Below, piece by piece: positions 1 through 7,794 of a DNA stretch of 64,000 bases. The notes beneath the pieces were generated by a model. The model saw nothing but the letters and a program-made list of their open reading frames with translations, was not told the origin of the DNA and did not search any database. The DNA is from a virus. A program made the position numbers and the translations under genes. The DNA lies in IMG/VR virus record IMGVR_UViG_3300048588_000136, positions 1 through 64,000 of that record; one strand, 5' to 3'. Within the stretch, counting starts at the first letter, position 1. Each line of letters opens with the position of its first letter.

Positions 1-1770
1 ATAAAAACCTATGGCGATTTATTTACCGGCGGCGGTGGCGCTACGTTGGGCGCACTGACTGCCGGACTAACGCCACTGTGGGGCAATGAGCTAGATCCGG
101 CCATTGCTGAGGTTGGCAATTACAATCTGGGTGGCCATATCCGTGTCGGGGATGTGTTGGAACAGAACCCACGCAATTACGAACGGGTTGACTTTATGCA
201 CGCCAGCCCGCCTTGCACCCGTGCTAGTGTTGCAAATGGCAGCGCCGAAGTCAATGAGGACGGGCTGAAAGAATCGCCACTTGATATTGCGCTGGCCAAC
301 AAGTGCATTGAGTTTGTGGAAACGCTGCTGCCAGAAATTTTTACGCTTGAAAATGTTTGGGGCTACCGCAAGTTTCAATCATGGCAGGGTGGCCGCAAGT
401 GCGAAGGTATACAGTCAGCGCTTTACCGGCTTGGGTATTGGGTGAGCGTGGAGCATGTGAACTTTGCCGATTTTGGTGTTCCGCAGACGCGCAAACGCAT
501 GATTGTACGTGCCGTGCGTGGCGGCTGGGTGCCACACTTGCCCCAGCCCGTGCCGTGGATTGGTTGGTATGAGGCGATCAGCGATATTTTAGACACACTG
601 CCGGAAAGCCAATTTGCGCCGTGGCAGCTTGCGAGACTAGAACCCAGTTTGCGATTGATGATTGACACTTATCAGGCAGAAAGAAATGAGGGCTATTCGG
701 ATGAATCGATTTCCATTAAAGTTTTGCAAATTTTGCGAGAAAAGGTTGGAACGGAAGCAATACTCGAATGGGGAGCTAGAGTCACCCAAAGATTTCAATC
801 GGAGAAAGTATTGCGACCGCGCCTGCATGGCGAAAGCATACGAACAGACTGCACCAAGTGTTCCGATGAACGAGGACAATGCCCATTATTATTCACGGAA
901 ATTTGTAAAAGATGGGGAGTGCGAGATTTGCGGGGCACAGAATGCGAGCGATGTGCATCACAAAAATGGAGATTGGACAAACAATACACTAGAGAATTTG
1001 CAGCGTATTTGTCGAAGCTGTCATATGAAAATCCACAATCCTCGACCGACATGTTCGGTGGAGGGGTGCAGCAATCCGCACGAATCGAAGGGCTATTGCA
1101 ACAAACACTATCATCGTTTCAAGAAATATGGAGATCCACTGTTCTCGAAAATCAAAACAGTAGATCACAAGAAGTCTCCGACGATTACCCAGGCAGTAAT
1201 AGACGCACGGGCAAAGACAAAGAAATGGGACATTTCATCCGCCCTGATTTCCCGCAATCAAAGAGTTCAACGACGGAAAAAAGCCTAGCCCTACTCGTCT
1301 CCAACGCCAAGACCGAATACAGCGATGGCACACGGCAAGGCGATGACCCCGCTTTTACCGTCACCGGTGAAAGCAACGGGCGAGTGAAGGCGTTTTTGAT
1401 GGGCAAGAACCAAGACAAGTTTGGCGACGGCATACGCTATGCCGTCGAACCGGCGCAAACCATCGGTGCAAATGAGCATGGTAGCAAGGCGTTTATCGCT
1501 GACCAACTAAATGGCGGACGTGATTCAACCGTTCGCTTGTCGGAAGAGCCGGTATTTACGATTACCAACTATAGCACAAAACATCCTGCTCCGAGAGCCT
1601 TTGATGGTGGCCGTGTCGTCGCCATGACGCCAAGAGCGTTAGCGCGGTTCCAATCGTTCCCAGACAGCTACGTTCTGCCCGACAGCAAAACACTAGCCGC
1701 CAAAATCATCGGCAATGCCGTATGTCCGCTGGGCTACCAACGTATTGTGGAGGGCCTATGCAATTTGTAG
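1..1770 (+). CDS. DNA (cytosine-5) methyltransferase, 5'-truncated by window edge, with inserted HNH gene
   Basis: The frame is open from base 1, so the true start lies upstream. C5-methyltransferase motifs appear in order: motif I (DLFTGGGGATLG, window residues 6-17), the catalytic PPC loop (Cys72), the ENV motif near residue 117, QTRKR (motif VIII) near 162, and the C-terminal FQSFPDSY and IIGNAVCP motifs. The product methylates cytosine, probably to shield phage DNA from host restriction. Between about 640 and 1285, in the variable target-recognition region between motifs VIII and IX, the reading frame crosses about 210 residues without family resemblance. That segment encodes an HNH endonuclease in the +1 frame. 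The methyltransferase frame stays open across it, so either an enlarged enzyme is made or the gene is inactivated. It overlaps the next gene by 13 bases. Confidence 0.88.
   Translation: MKTYGDLFTGGGGATLGALTAGLTPLWGNELDPAIAEVGNYNLGGHIRVGDVLEQNPRNYERVDFMHASPPCTRASVANGSAEVNEDGLKESPLDIALANKCIEFVETLLPEIFTLENVWGYRKFQSWQGGRKCEGIQSALYRLGYWVSVEHVNFADFGVPQTRKRMIVRAVRGGWVPHLPQPVPWIGWYEAISDILDTLPESQFAPWQLARLEPSLRLMIDTYQAERNEGYSDESISIKVLQILREKVGTEAILEWGARVTQRFQSEKVLRPRLHGESIRTDCTKCSDERGQCPLLFTEICKRWGVRDLRGTECERCASQKWRLDKQYTREFAAYLSKLSYENPQSSTDMFGGGVQQSARIEGLLQQTLSSFQEIWRSTVLENQNSRSQEVSDDYPGSNRRTGKDKEMGHFIRPDFPQSKSSTTEKSLALLVSNAKTEYSDGTRQGDDPAFTVTGESNGRVKAFLMGKNQDKFGDGIRYAVEPAQTIGANEHGSKAFIADQLNGGRDSTVRLSEEPVFTITNYSTKHPAPRAFDGGRVVAMTPRALARFQSFPDSYVLPDSKTLAAKIIGNAVCPLGYQRIVEGLCNL
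686..1288 (+). CDS. HNH homing-type endonuclease nested out of frame in the methyltransferase gene
   Basis: This frame encodes about 200 residues with an N-terminal zinc-finger-like Cys pair (FCKFC, then CDRAC), a clear HNH core (CEICG ... DVHHKNGD ... NTLENLQRICRSCHMKIHN) and a further CSVEGC / YCNKHYHRFKKYGDP cysteine-histidine element seen in phage homing nucleases. It likely cuts DNA lacking the insertion. The frame continues upstream to a TTG at 662; ATG 686 follows AGAAAG and ATG 701 is a second option. It lies wholly inside the C5-methyltransferase frame, shifted by +1, and stops exactly where methyltransferase similarity resumes. Almost all of the insert is ORF, which leaves no room for a group I intron core. 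Confidence 0.8.
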   Translation: MRAIRMNRFPLKFCKFCEKRLERKQYSNGELESPKDFNRRKYCDRACMAKAYEQTAPSVPMNEDNAHYYSRKFVKDGECEICGAQNASDVHHKNGDWTNNTLENLQRICRSCHMKIHNPRPTCSVEGCSNPHESKGYCNKHYHRFKKYGDPLFSKIKTVDHKKSPTITQAVIDARAKTKKWDISSALISRNQRVQRRKKA

Positions 1771-1958
1771 ACTTCCCCCCGTCGCCCCGTGTTGTTGCCC
1801 CAACGCCGCACGACAGCGCCGAGCAACAGATGCGCTGGATGCTGCTCGATATGCACCGCTACTGGTGGCAGGCGACCGAACACCGCAACGTAGACGACCG
1901 CAGCAGATTGACGGCGGAAATTCGGCGTGAGTGGATAGAGCAAGGTGGCAGTCGATGA
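1758..1958 (+). CDS. Small hypothetical protein
   Basis: This 66-residue protein is rich in Trp, Arg and Asp/Glu and I do not recognise it. ATG 1758 is chosen because it follows GGAGGG at good spacing. It overlaps the end of the methyltransferase, and its TGA overlaps the ATG of the next gene, so it is translationally coupled on both sides. Confidence 0.6.
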   Translation: MQFVDFPPSPRVVAPTPHDSAEQQMRWMLLDMHRYWWQATEHRNVDDRSRLTAEIRREWIEQGGSR

Positions 1959-2257
1959 CGCAGCCTATCAGAACCGGCTACCACGCCCAACGGCGCCCCA
2001 AGCGCAACCCGGCGCCGTTAGGGCTGACTAACGCTGAGTGGCGCATTGTACAGGCTATTTGCAACGGGTGTGACTCACGGGCAGAGCTGGCCGAGCGGTT
2101 CGGGTTGAGCCGCCGCACGATTGACACGCATACGCACAACATTGAAACGAAGCTAAAGACAGATAATCGGCTTGGTGTAGTGCTGCGTGTGCTACATGAT
2201 GACAACGCCCGCCGGTTGTGTTGGACAGGGCTGCGAATTGAGGAGGTATCGACATGA
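1955..2257 (+). CDS. LuxR/GerE-type helix-turn-helix protein
   Basis: The 100-residue product has a basic N-terminus followed by a GerE-like four-helix DNA-binding domain: LTNAEWRIVQAICNG, then an ELAERFGLSRRTIDTHTHNIETKL recognition region at about residues 30-75. It is probably a small transcription regulator or a sigma-region-4-like protein. No sensory domain is present. ATG 1955 overlaps the previous stop (ATGA) and the stop overlaps the next ATG at 2254. Confidence 0.72.
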   Translation: MTQPIRTGYHAQRRPKRNPAPLGLTNAEWRIVQAICNGCDSRAELAERFGLSRRTIDTHTHNIETKLKTDNRLGVVLRVLHDDNARRLCWTGLRIEEVST

Positions 2258-2406
2258 ACAACATTAATCAGCAACGTCTCGCCGATTGTCACCGTCAGTG
2301 CGCAGAGTGGCGGCGCAGCGCCTGTGCCGGATGGCTCGTGGCGCTAGTCGGCTGGGCGACGGCCGTAGGGCTGGCAGTGTGGGCGATGCCCAGGACGGGG
2401 TGGTGA
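2254..2406 (+). CDS. Small single-pass membrane protein
   Basis: A 50-residue frame begins at ATG 2254 (ATGA overlap with the preceding stop, AGGAGG upstream). A charged N-terminal half is followed by one hydrophobic helix (GWLVALVGWATAVGLAVW). The function is unknown. It is one of many tiny one-helix proteins encoded in this region. Confidence 0.6.
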   Translation: MNNINQQRLADCHRQCAEWRRSACAGWLVALVGWATAVGLAVWAMPRTGW

Positions 2407-2408
2407 GT

Positions 2409-3224
2409 ATGCTAATCAATGATCATTTTCAGAACTTCAAAAGCTATAACATTCCGCGGGCGCAGCTTGTCGTTGCCGATATTCCGTATAACATAGGCAA
2501 CGACGCTTACGGTAGCAACCCGCAGTGGTATGTGGACGGCGACAACAAGAACGGCGAAAGTGAGCTGGCCGGTAAATCGTTTTTTGATACTGATGAGAAT
2601 TTCAAGCCGACAGAGTTCATGCATTTCTGTAGCAAGCTCATGATCAAGGAGCCGAAAGAGCGCGGCAAGGCTCCATGTATGATCGTCTTCTGCTCGTTTG
2701 AACAGCAGTTCTACCTGATTGAGCTTGCACGCAAGTATGGCATCAACAACTACATCAATCTGGTTTTTCGTAAGAAGTTTAGCGCGCAGGTACTGAAGGC
2801 TAACATGCGGGTTGTTGGTAACGCTGAGTACGGTCTGTTGCTCTACCGTGACAAGCTGCCAAAGTTCAATAACAACGGCAAGATGATCTTCAATGTCATG
2901 GAATGGGAGGATGACCGGGATGAACTCTACCGGAAGATTCATCCGACACAGAAACCGGTAGCCTTGCTGGAACGGTTGATTAATATCTTCACAGATCCCG
3001 GCGATGTGGTAATTGATCCGTGCGCCGGCAGTGGGTCAACGTTGATTGCAGCGCACAACCTGGGACGTAAGGGATACGGCTTTGAAATCAAAAAGAACTT
3101 TTATGTAGAGGCAAACGCTTGGATAGCCCATAATGAGCAGGTACGCGCCGAAATCAAGACGACCGGCTATTCGCGTACCTTGGCAGAAGCGCAGAACCCT
3201 GGGCAGGCGTTTTTGTTTCAGTAG
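2409..3224 (+). CDS. DNA N6-adenine / N4-cytosine methyltransferase
   Basis: This 271-residue class I SAM-dependent enzyme has beta-type motif order: catalytic DIPYN near residue 24 (the DPPY family motif), HPTQKP near 180, and the SAM-binding DPCAGSGSTL near residue 203. It probably methylates the exocyclic amino group of A or C in a short motif. ATG 2409 is preferred; GTG 2403 is in frame just upstream. With the C5 enzyme it gives the phage two DNA methylation activities. No cognate restriction nuclease is adjacent, so a protective orphan role is likely. Confidence 0.87.
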   Translation: MLINDHFQNFKSYNIPRAQLVVADIPYNIGNDAYGSNPQWYVDGDNKNGESELAGKSFFDTDENFKPTEFMHFCSKLMIKEPKERGKAPCMIVFCSFEQQFYLIELARKYGINNYINLVFRKKFSAQVLKANMRVVGNAEYGLLLYRDKLPKFNNNGKMIFNVMEWEDDRDELYRKIHPTQKPVALLERLINIFTDPGDVVIDPCAGSGSTLIAAHNLGRKGYGFEIKKNFYVEANAWIAHNEQVRAEIKTTGYSRTLAEAQNPGQAFLFQ

Positions 3225-3233
3225 GGAGACCGC

Positions 3234-3515
3234 ATGACACAACCAACCACCATCGCCGCCCTCACTGCCGCCAACGACCACCTGCGCCAGAAACTCGCCA
3301 CCGCCGACGCTATCATTGCCGACGCCGCGCTGACGGTGCAGGATGTGTTGACCGAGAATCGAGCGCTGCGGCGTGAGATTGAATTTGTTGAGGCGATGTT
3401 GCAAGACGAGATCCACACGTCGCAGGTGCGTGCGCAGCGCATAGCTGAGTTGGAACTGATGCTAAGTGCCACGACGAAGGCGCAACAGGTGACGATAGAG
3501 TTGCTGGCGAAATAG
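3234..3515 (+). CDS. Coiled-coil hypothetical protein
   Basis: The 93-residue product is almost entirely heptad-like helix (residues 8-88, Ala/Leu/Glu rich), so it is probably an oligomeric coiled coil. AGGGAGA precedes ATG 3234. I recognise no family. Confidence 0.6.
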   Translation: MTQPTTIAALTAANDHLRQKLATADAIIADAALTVQDVLTENRALRREIEFVEAMLQDEIHTSQVRAQRIAELELMLSATTKAQQVTIELLAK

Positions 3516-3517
3516 GC

Positions 3518-3534
3518 GCTATACTTTTTATAGC
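3518..3534. promoter_or_regulatory. Palindrome with -10-like hexamer upstream of 3550
   Basis: GCTATA-CTTTT-TATAGC is a perfect 6-bp inverted repeat with a 5-base loop. It contains TATACT (3520-3525) and sits just before the ribosome site of the 3550 gene. No convincing -35 is seen at 17-bp spacing, so it could be an operator, a weak promoter or a short hairpin. Confidence 0.35.
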
Positions 3535-3549
3535 GAAAGGAGCTAACTG

Positions 3550-4680
3550 ATGGCACTACTTGAAACAATGACCGCAGACGAAGCAATCAAGCATGGTGTG
3601 ACAGTGTACCCGCATGTGGCGGAACCGCAAGCGCAACCGCTAGATTTGTCGCCGTGGACACTGTCGCCGTGGGCAAAGTGGGTGGCGGCGGATGCAGATG
3701 GCTATGTGGATGAATATGAATGCAAGCCGCATACGGATCGAGAAATGTGGGCATATGGTGGTCGATGTAAGATTGTTGGCCGTATTGACATGACCGGCAT
3801 CGATTGGCGCCAAACGCTGACGCCGGTGAACCAGGCCGACACCATTGAAGCTGCCCGCTGCATTCTTTCCGGCTTGACCGGCGGTGAATCGTCCGAGGTG
3901 GTGCAGCGGCGATTGTGGGGATACGAGGATGATGCGCAGCCGTGGTGTGAGCAGTGCAATCTGCCGCTTGACATTTGCCGCGGACACGATGATGGCGCTC
4001 AGTCTTCCGACTGGATGCAAGCGCATATTGCGGCAGAGGTGGCGGCGATTGACGAGCATGAAGCGTTCGCCTTCGCTGCTAACGCCGCGGTATCGCTTGA
4101 TAACATTGTGCTGAAACCATCCACCATTGACGTTGCCCACCACCACACGTACCCGTTAATCCACTGTGAGTGCGGCATGGCGTTCGTGCTGCTTGGCTGT
4201 GTGGCTGACACCGTATTCGAGCAGGGTACGCCGCCATTTTGCCCGTACTGTGGCAAGGGGCTAACCCCGCCGCCGCAGGTTGCCATTCATGCCGACGCTA
4301 TCCCCGCAGATGTGGCGTCGGCATTGCTGGCGCACCATAGCGCGGCATGGTGCGAACGGCTGTGCGATGAGTTGGCGAAGTTGTTGCCGTCTGTGCTAGT
4401 GTGGCAACTATCAACGCTGGATGGTGACGCCCTTGTCAACGCTGCTCGCCAACTGGCATATACCGACAGCGCCAAAGCCAACATGATTGCGGAGGCGCTG
4501 TGGAGTGAGGCAATGGACGCAGAGAACGCACGAATGGACACAGCGTTTCAATCTGCGGTCACGGTAGGACAACCAATAACGGCACGAGTAACGGCGACTG
4601 TGGTACGTCCTGAGTTCAGTGTTGATTACGACGCTGACGAATGTGACACCATGCCGGCAATGGCGGGGAGTGTGACGTAA
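3550..4680 (+). CDS. Hypothetical protein with two zinc-binding clusters
   Basis: This 376-residue protein has one cysteine cluster (CEQCNLPLDICRGH, residues 137-150) and a second (HCECG ... PPFCPYCGKGL, residues 202-240) that looks like a zinc ribbon. The N-terminal part resembles single-domain phage proteins that read W-x-K-W and carry mixed beta structure, but I cannot name the family. AAGGAG precedes ATG 3550. The C-terminal third is helical. Confidence 0.65.
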   Translation: MALLETMTADEAIKHGVTVYPHVAEPQAQPLDLSPWTLSPWAKWVAADADGYVDEYECKPHTDREMWAYGGRCKIVGRIDMTGIDWRQTLTPVNQADTIEAARCILSGLTGGESSEVVQRRLWGYEDDAQPWCEQCNLPLDICRGHDDGAQSSDWMQAHIAAEVAAIDEHEAFAFAANAAVSLDNIVLKPSTIDVAHHHTYPLIHCECGMAFVLLGCVADTVFEQGTPPFCPYCGKGLTPPPQVAIHADAIPADVASALLAHHSAAWCERLCDELAKLLPSVLVWQLSTLDGDALVNAARQLAYTDSAKANMIAEALWSEAMDAENARMDTAFQSAVTVGQPITARVTATVVRPEFSVDYDADECDTMPAMAGSVT

Positions 4681-4681
4681 C

Positions 4682-4873
4682 ATGGATAAGGTACTGCAAC
4701 TATTGTCTGCGCTTGTTACTGGGCTAACCATTGGGGGCATTTTTGTCTACTGGTGGCAGAATCCGGCACTGACTGAGATGCAACTATTCCAAGAGACGTG
4801 GCAATTGTGGGTCGTGGGCTTCTTTGTTGACACCATGTTAGCATTGATGTTGGCAAGTCGCAGAGACGCCTAG
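4682..4873 (+). CDS. Two-helix small membrane protein
   Basis: The 63-residue product has two predicted membrane helices (about residues 7-25 and 42-58) with a short polar loop. The ATG follows GGGGAG and lies one base after the previous stop. The function is unknown. Confidence 0.6.
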   Translation: MDKVLQLLSALVTGLTIGGIFVYWWQNPALTEMQLFQETWQLWVVGFFVDTMLALMLASRRDA

Positions 4874-5169
4874 AGCCACAGCACAGAACGCCACAGAACG
4901 TGCTAGAACGCATTGCGACGCGTTTTCGTGCGTTTCTGGACGCCCTGTTGCCTTCTACGTGCATTCTATGGCGTCGGCGGCGCAACTGTGACGGCGAGAA
5001 TGCGCACAGAATTGTGCTAGGCCGCATAGAAGGCGGTCACATTGAACGCAGCGTAAATACACGCACTGTTTTGAGTTGATGCAATTTCGGGCGTTTCTAT
5101 AGGCTGAAATATCAGCCACGGGCGAAAATACAACCAGCCGCGTGGCGCCATTCTGGAAAGGGGTGGATT
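4874..5169. other. Non-coding gap with 10-bp-phased repeats and a hairpin
   Basis: No convincing gene is seen in these 296 bases. The left end holds three AGAACG copies exactly 10 bp apart (4885, 4895, 4905). Two GCGTTTCT boxes follow further right. A perfect hairpin, GGCTGA-AATA-TCAGCC, lies at 5102-5117. In-phase short repeats fit a protein-binding site array, possibly replication or partition related. That reading is inference. Confidence 0.4.
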
Positions 5170-5493
5170 GTGATAACTAGTATTGATGTGCGAAATGAAG
5201 TTACGATAGACTATGGTGGCAGTGATATCGTGGTGCCGCCACACTCACAACGTGTGTTTCTCGAAGTATGGCGCAATGGCGCAATGGAGGTCTTGTTTTA
5301 CAACGAGGCTCAGCCCGATTGTGATTCGAGTGACAGAATCCATTGGATGGTTACCGGCTTCGATGGTGAGCGGCGCGGTTTTCTGATGAACGTTGAGGAT
5401 GCTATTGCCTCCATTCGTGGTTTGTCGTTAGGTATTCAGTATGCGTTAGCGGCGGATGTGCCGGTAAAGCCAGGTGACAGCAATGGTAAGTAG
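5170..5493 (+). CDS. Hypothetical protein, GTG start
   Basis: The 107-residue product is predicted mostly beta-stranded and has no recognised motif. GTG 5170 follows AAAGGGG at good spacing. It overlaps the following gene, which starts at ATG 5483. Confidence 0.6.
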   Translation: MITSIDVRNEVTIDYGGSDIVVPPHSQRVFLEVWRNGAMEVLFYNEAQPDCDSSDRIHWMVTGFDGERRGFLMNVEDAIASIRGLSLGIQYALAADVPVKPGDSNGK

Positions 5494-5848
5494 TGGTGTT
5501 ACACGTACTGTGTTAGCTATCGGTGAAATCGTAATTAAGATTCCCAGTCTCCGCCACGGGATGCGTTATTTCGTTATGGGTATGCTAGGCAACGTCCTAG
5601 AACGTGAACATTGGCGACTGTATCAGCACCCACAGTTAGCGCCTGCTTATCATTGTGGTCCGTTCGGGTTGTGGCTAGTAATGAAGCGTTATCGGAACAT
5701 TGTCAATCGTCAATTGACGGAAGATGAACGGCGAACGCTGCCATTTATTGGGATAGACGATAATGGTGCGAACGTGGCGATTGATGAGGGTAAGCTTATT
5801 CTTGTTGACTATGGCAATCCTACGTGGTTTTACTTTGCGATGAATTAA
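5483..5848 (+). CDS. Minimal protein-kinase-fold-like protein
   Basis: The protein has 121 residues and key positions of the kinase/APH fold in order: a VIK strand near residue 18 (beta-3 lysine), an E-rich helix (VLEREHWR), a hinge-like LVMKRY, a catalytic-loop-like IDDNGANVAI with Asp five residues before Asn, and LILVDYG in place of DFG. Known kinases are over twice as long, so this would be a stripped-down fold that may bind a nucleotide or be inactive. The assignment rests on motif spacing alone. Confidence 0.5.
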   Translation: MVSSGVTRTVLAIGEIVIKIPSLRHGMRYFVMGMLGNVLEREHWRLYQHPQLAPAYHCGPFGLWLVMKRYRNIVNRQLTEDERRTLPFIGIDDNGANVAIDEGKLILVDYGNPTWFYFAMN

Positions 5849-5862
5849 AGGGGTTGGGAGAT

Positions 5863-6096
5863 ATGAACGAAATCTCTATGGTACAAATCAAAGCAATGTT
5901 AGCCGATGAAGGCACCCGTGCTCAGGCGCTGGATCGGATGGGGGAATGGGCGAAGGATACTTGCTTAATGGCTGGATCTGAGGCGACAACGGCGTACAAG
6001 GTGGCGTCAACGCTAGTCAGTGGGATAAGCGAAGTGTACGAGGGTGCGCCAGCAGGCAAAGGATGGTGGCGCAAGAAGGATAAAGTGATAGCATGA
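5863..6096 (+). CDS. Small hypothetical protein
   Basis: This 77-residue helical protein begins at ATG 5863 after a strong GGGGTTGGGAG ribosome site. Its stop overlaps the next ATG. It has a basic C-terminus (GWWRKKDK). No family is recognised. Confidence 0.58.
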   Translation: MNEISMVQIKAMLADEGTRAQALDRMGEWAKDTCLMAGSEATTAYKVASTLVSGISEVYEGAPAGKGWWRKKDKVIA

Positions 6097-6383
6097 AAAC
6101 AGAAGACCGTGACCGAATCCTGCAACTGGTGGCGTATGTCAAAAACATGAGCTATCAGACCAAACAGGCGATGATGGATGGTAGCAACTATGACCGTCTA
6201 TGGGATAATCTGCAAGCCGCCGTCAAGCTGTGCAATCCTATCGTTAATTCGCTAAACCAGCCACGTCGGGAAAGTTACTGCCCCGACTGCGGTGAATTTC
6301 ACCCAATAGAGGAAAGCGGACCCGATTTTGTTTGTGCGAAATGCCGCTTGGTGCTGATGACGTTTCGGGAGGTGGCGCTGTGA
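6093..6383 (+). CDS. Zinc-ribbon hypothetical protein
   Basis: A helical N-terminal half is followed by a four-cysteine ribbon, CPDCGEFH ... FVCAKC (residues 63-83), that should bind one zinc. At 96 residues it may bind nucleic acid or protein. It overlaps both neighbours by a few bases. Confidence 0.62.
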   Translation: MKTEDRDRILQLVAYVKNMSYQTKQAMMDGSNYDRLWDNLQAAVKLCNPIVNSLNQPRRESYCPDCGEFHPIEESGPDFVCAKCRLVLMTFREVAL

Positions 6384-6847
6384 ACTACAAACGCACCAAG
6401 CCCAACGCCGAACCGTGGAAGCGTAAGCTGGTTGTAAATCTCGATTCGCATACGGTAGACGCAGCGCATGCTATCGACGATATGATTGCCCGCCTGCCAC
6501 CATTGCCGAAAATGAGTGAACGGACGAATGGCGTCGAGGGCGCACCCGGTGTTCTATCGCTATCTTTGCTAGCAACGGCGTTTCCGGCGCTTAATCAGGC
6601 ATTGCAAGGCGTTGCACACATTGAGCGCCAGATAGCCGACCTATGCGCTGTGTCCGGCGCCGATACCAGCGACATAGAGCAACGCACCGGCATGGCACGT
6701 CCAAACGTTACGGCTGAGTACGTGCGTTCGGTACTATTCAGCGATGAGCTAGAGATCTATACCAATGATGTCGCTGAGTACAGCCGACGCCTAAACTACC
6801 TACGGCGGCGCTACATGCAGGCGGGTGAATGGCCGGTGATGCCATGA
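6380..6847 (+). CDS. Hypothetical protein, GTG start in GTGA overlap
   Basis: This 155-residue protein is basic at the N-terminus (YKRTKPNAEPWKRK) and helical afterwards. GTG 6380 overlaps the previous stop and follows GGGAGGTG. I do not recognise it. Confidence 0.6.
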   Translation: MNYKRTKPNAEPWKRKLVVNLDSHTVDAAHAIDDMIARLPPLPKMSERTNGVEGAPGVLSLSLLATAFPALNQALQGVAHIERQIADLCAVSGADTSDIEQRTGMARPNVTAEYVRSVLFSDELEIYTNDVAEYSRRLNYLRRRYMQAGEWPVMP

Positions 6848-7206
6848 AAATCAAACGTAAGCGCATTGATGAACTACTCGACGCAGCATTCCTCACCGGC
6901 GGCGCCAGCACAACGACCACGACGACTGTGCCACAATCGACGTTGGCACTGGACGCATATCTGAAGATGCGAGATGCCATGTCGCCCGTGGTGTTCTACA
7001 TGGTCAGTGAGCATGTAGAGAGCACGACAGCGGTTTATCAAATCCCTAATGATCAGGCACGGGCCGGTTATGATTTGGTGTGTCATCCAAATTGTGTCGC
7101 TGAATTGGAGGCACGAATGGCGGGCGTGTGCCGATTGCGTCCAATAGATGCTGCTGAATGGCGCCGACGGAGCGATGAGATGGCGAGGAAGATGCTAAAG
7201 TCATGA
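6844..7206 (+). CDS. Hypothetical protein with Thr-rich linker
   Basis: This 120-residue product has a short basic N-terminus, a threonine-rich linker and an alpha/beta C-terminal part. ATG 6844 overlaps the previous TGA. The family is unknown. Confidence 0.58.
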   Translation: MKIKRKRIDELLDAAFLTGGASTTTTTTVPQSTLALDAYLKMRDAMSPVVFYMVSEHVESTTAVYQIPNDQARAGYDLVCHPNCVAELEARMAGVCRLRPIDAAEWRRRSDEMARKMLKS

Positions 7207-7445
7207 CCACTTGGCACACCACCACGCCGCCGCCGGACGGCCGCTATCTCGTCACGCTGTCTATCGGCACCGTCCACGAGGCATGGCACATTACCGACGC
7301 CGACATCGCACCGATGCTCGTTGACGGACGTTGGCGGATTAGCGATGAGACGGAACAGCGCCGGGCACTGCGGACGGGCTCCACGGTCACGGCATGGGCG
7401 ATGATGCCGGCGAGGTATGTGGCGGAGAAAAGCGCGAAAATTTAA
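7203..7445 (+). CDS. DUF551-like small protein
   Basis: The 80-residue product shows the pattern of phage DUF551-type proteins: an N-terminal W and P-rich start, a strand reading GRYLVTL, a variable middle, and a C-terminal VTAWAMMP. The role is unknown. It ends the 5.1-7.4 kb cluster, and a promoter follows. Confidence 0.55.
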   Translation: MTTWHTTTPPPDGRYLVTLSIGTVHEAWHITDADIAPMLVDGRWRISDETEQRRALRTGSTVTAWAMMPARYVAEKSAKI

Positions 7446-7484
7446 CATTTGGGTGCTAGGTGTACACACCTGTAAAACTCGCTA

Positions 7485-7513
7485 TTGACATGTGCTTTGC
7501 ATCGTGATACAAT
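7485..7513 (+). promoter_or_regulatory. Sigma-70-type promoter
   Basis: A consensus TTGACA (7485-7490) is followed after 17 bp by TACAAT (7508-7513). Transcription would start near 7520 and read the TTG-start gene at 7559. Confidence 0.8.
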
Positions 7514-7558
7514 TAGTTCATTCGTACTAACGAAACTAGCGGAAAAAGAGGGGAGAAA

Positions 7559-7750
7559 TTGAAGCAGCGTGTAGGGTATAAAATTAGCGAAATCACAGTT
7601 GACGCGTTGAGATATTTGCAAGGAGAATCGCCTGGCAGAACGGAAACATCAATAGTTGAAGACGCAATCATCAGCGCCGCCATCGCAAAAGGATGGCGCA
7701 AGCCGAAACGAAAGGCGAAAACAAAGGAAGAACAGCAGGATAGTGAGTAG
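7559..7750 (+). CDS. RHH-like regulator, TTG start
   Basis: The 63-residue protein fits a ribbon-helix-helix shape: a short strand (VGYKISEI), a helix with LRYLQGE, a turn, then a second helix (TSIVEDAIISAAIAKGW) and a Lys-rich tail. TTG 7559 is chosen because GAGGGGAG lies just upstream. It is the first gene after a strong promoter and may be an autoregulator. Confidence 0.6.
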   Translation: MKQRVGYKISEITVDALRYLQGESPGRTETSIVEDAIISAAIAKGWRKPKRKAKTKEEQQDSE

Positions 7751-7794
7751 TAGCAGTAAGTAGTAAACGGCTGACATAGCATCGTGAACATGCC

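Noticed and set aside
640-1290. Group I intron or intein in the methyltransferase
   Set aside because: The insert is almost all HNH frame, leaving no intron core, and it is in a different frame from the host protein, which excludes an intein.
2412-2942. 176-residue - strand open frame
   Set aside because: Antisense shadow of the adenine-type methyltransferase.
3497-3525. Full promoter at the 3518 palindrome
   Set aside because: The -35 position reads AGAGTT, so only the -10-like hexamer supports it.
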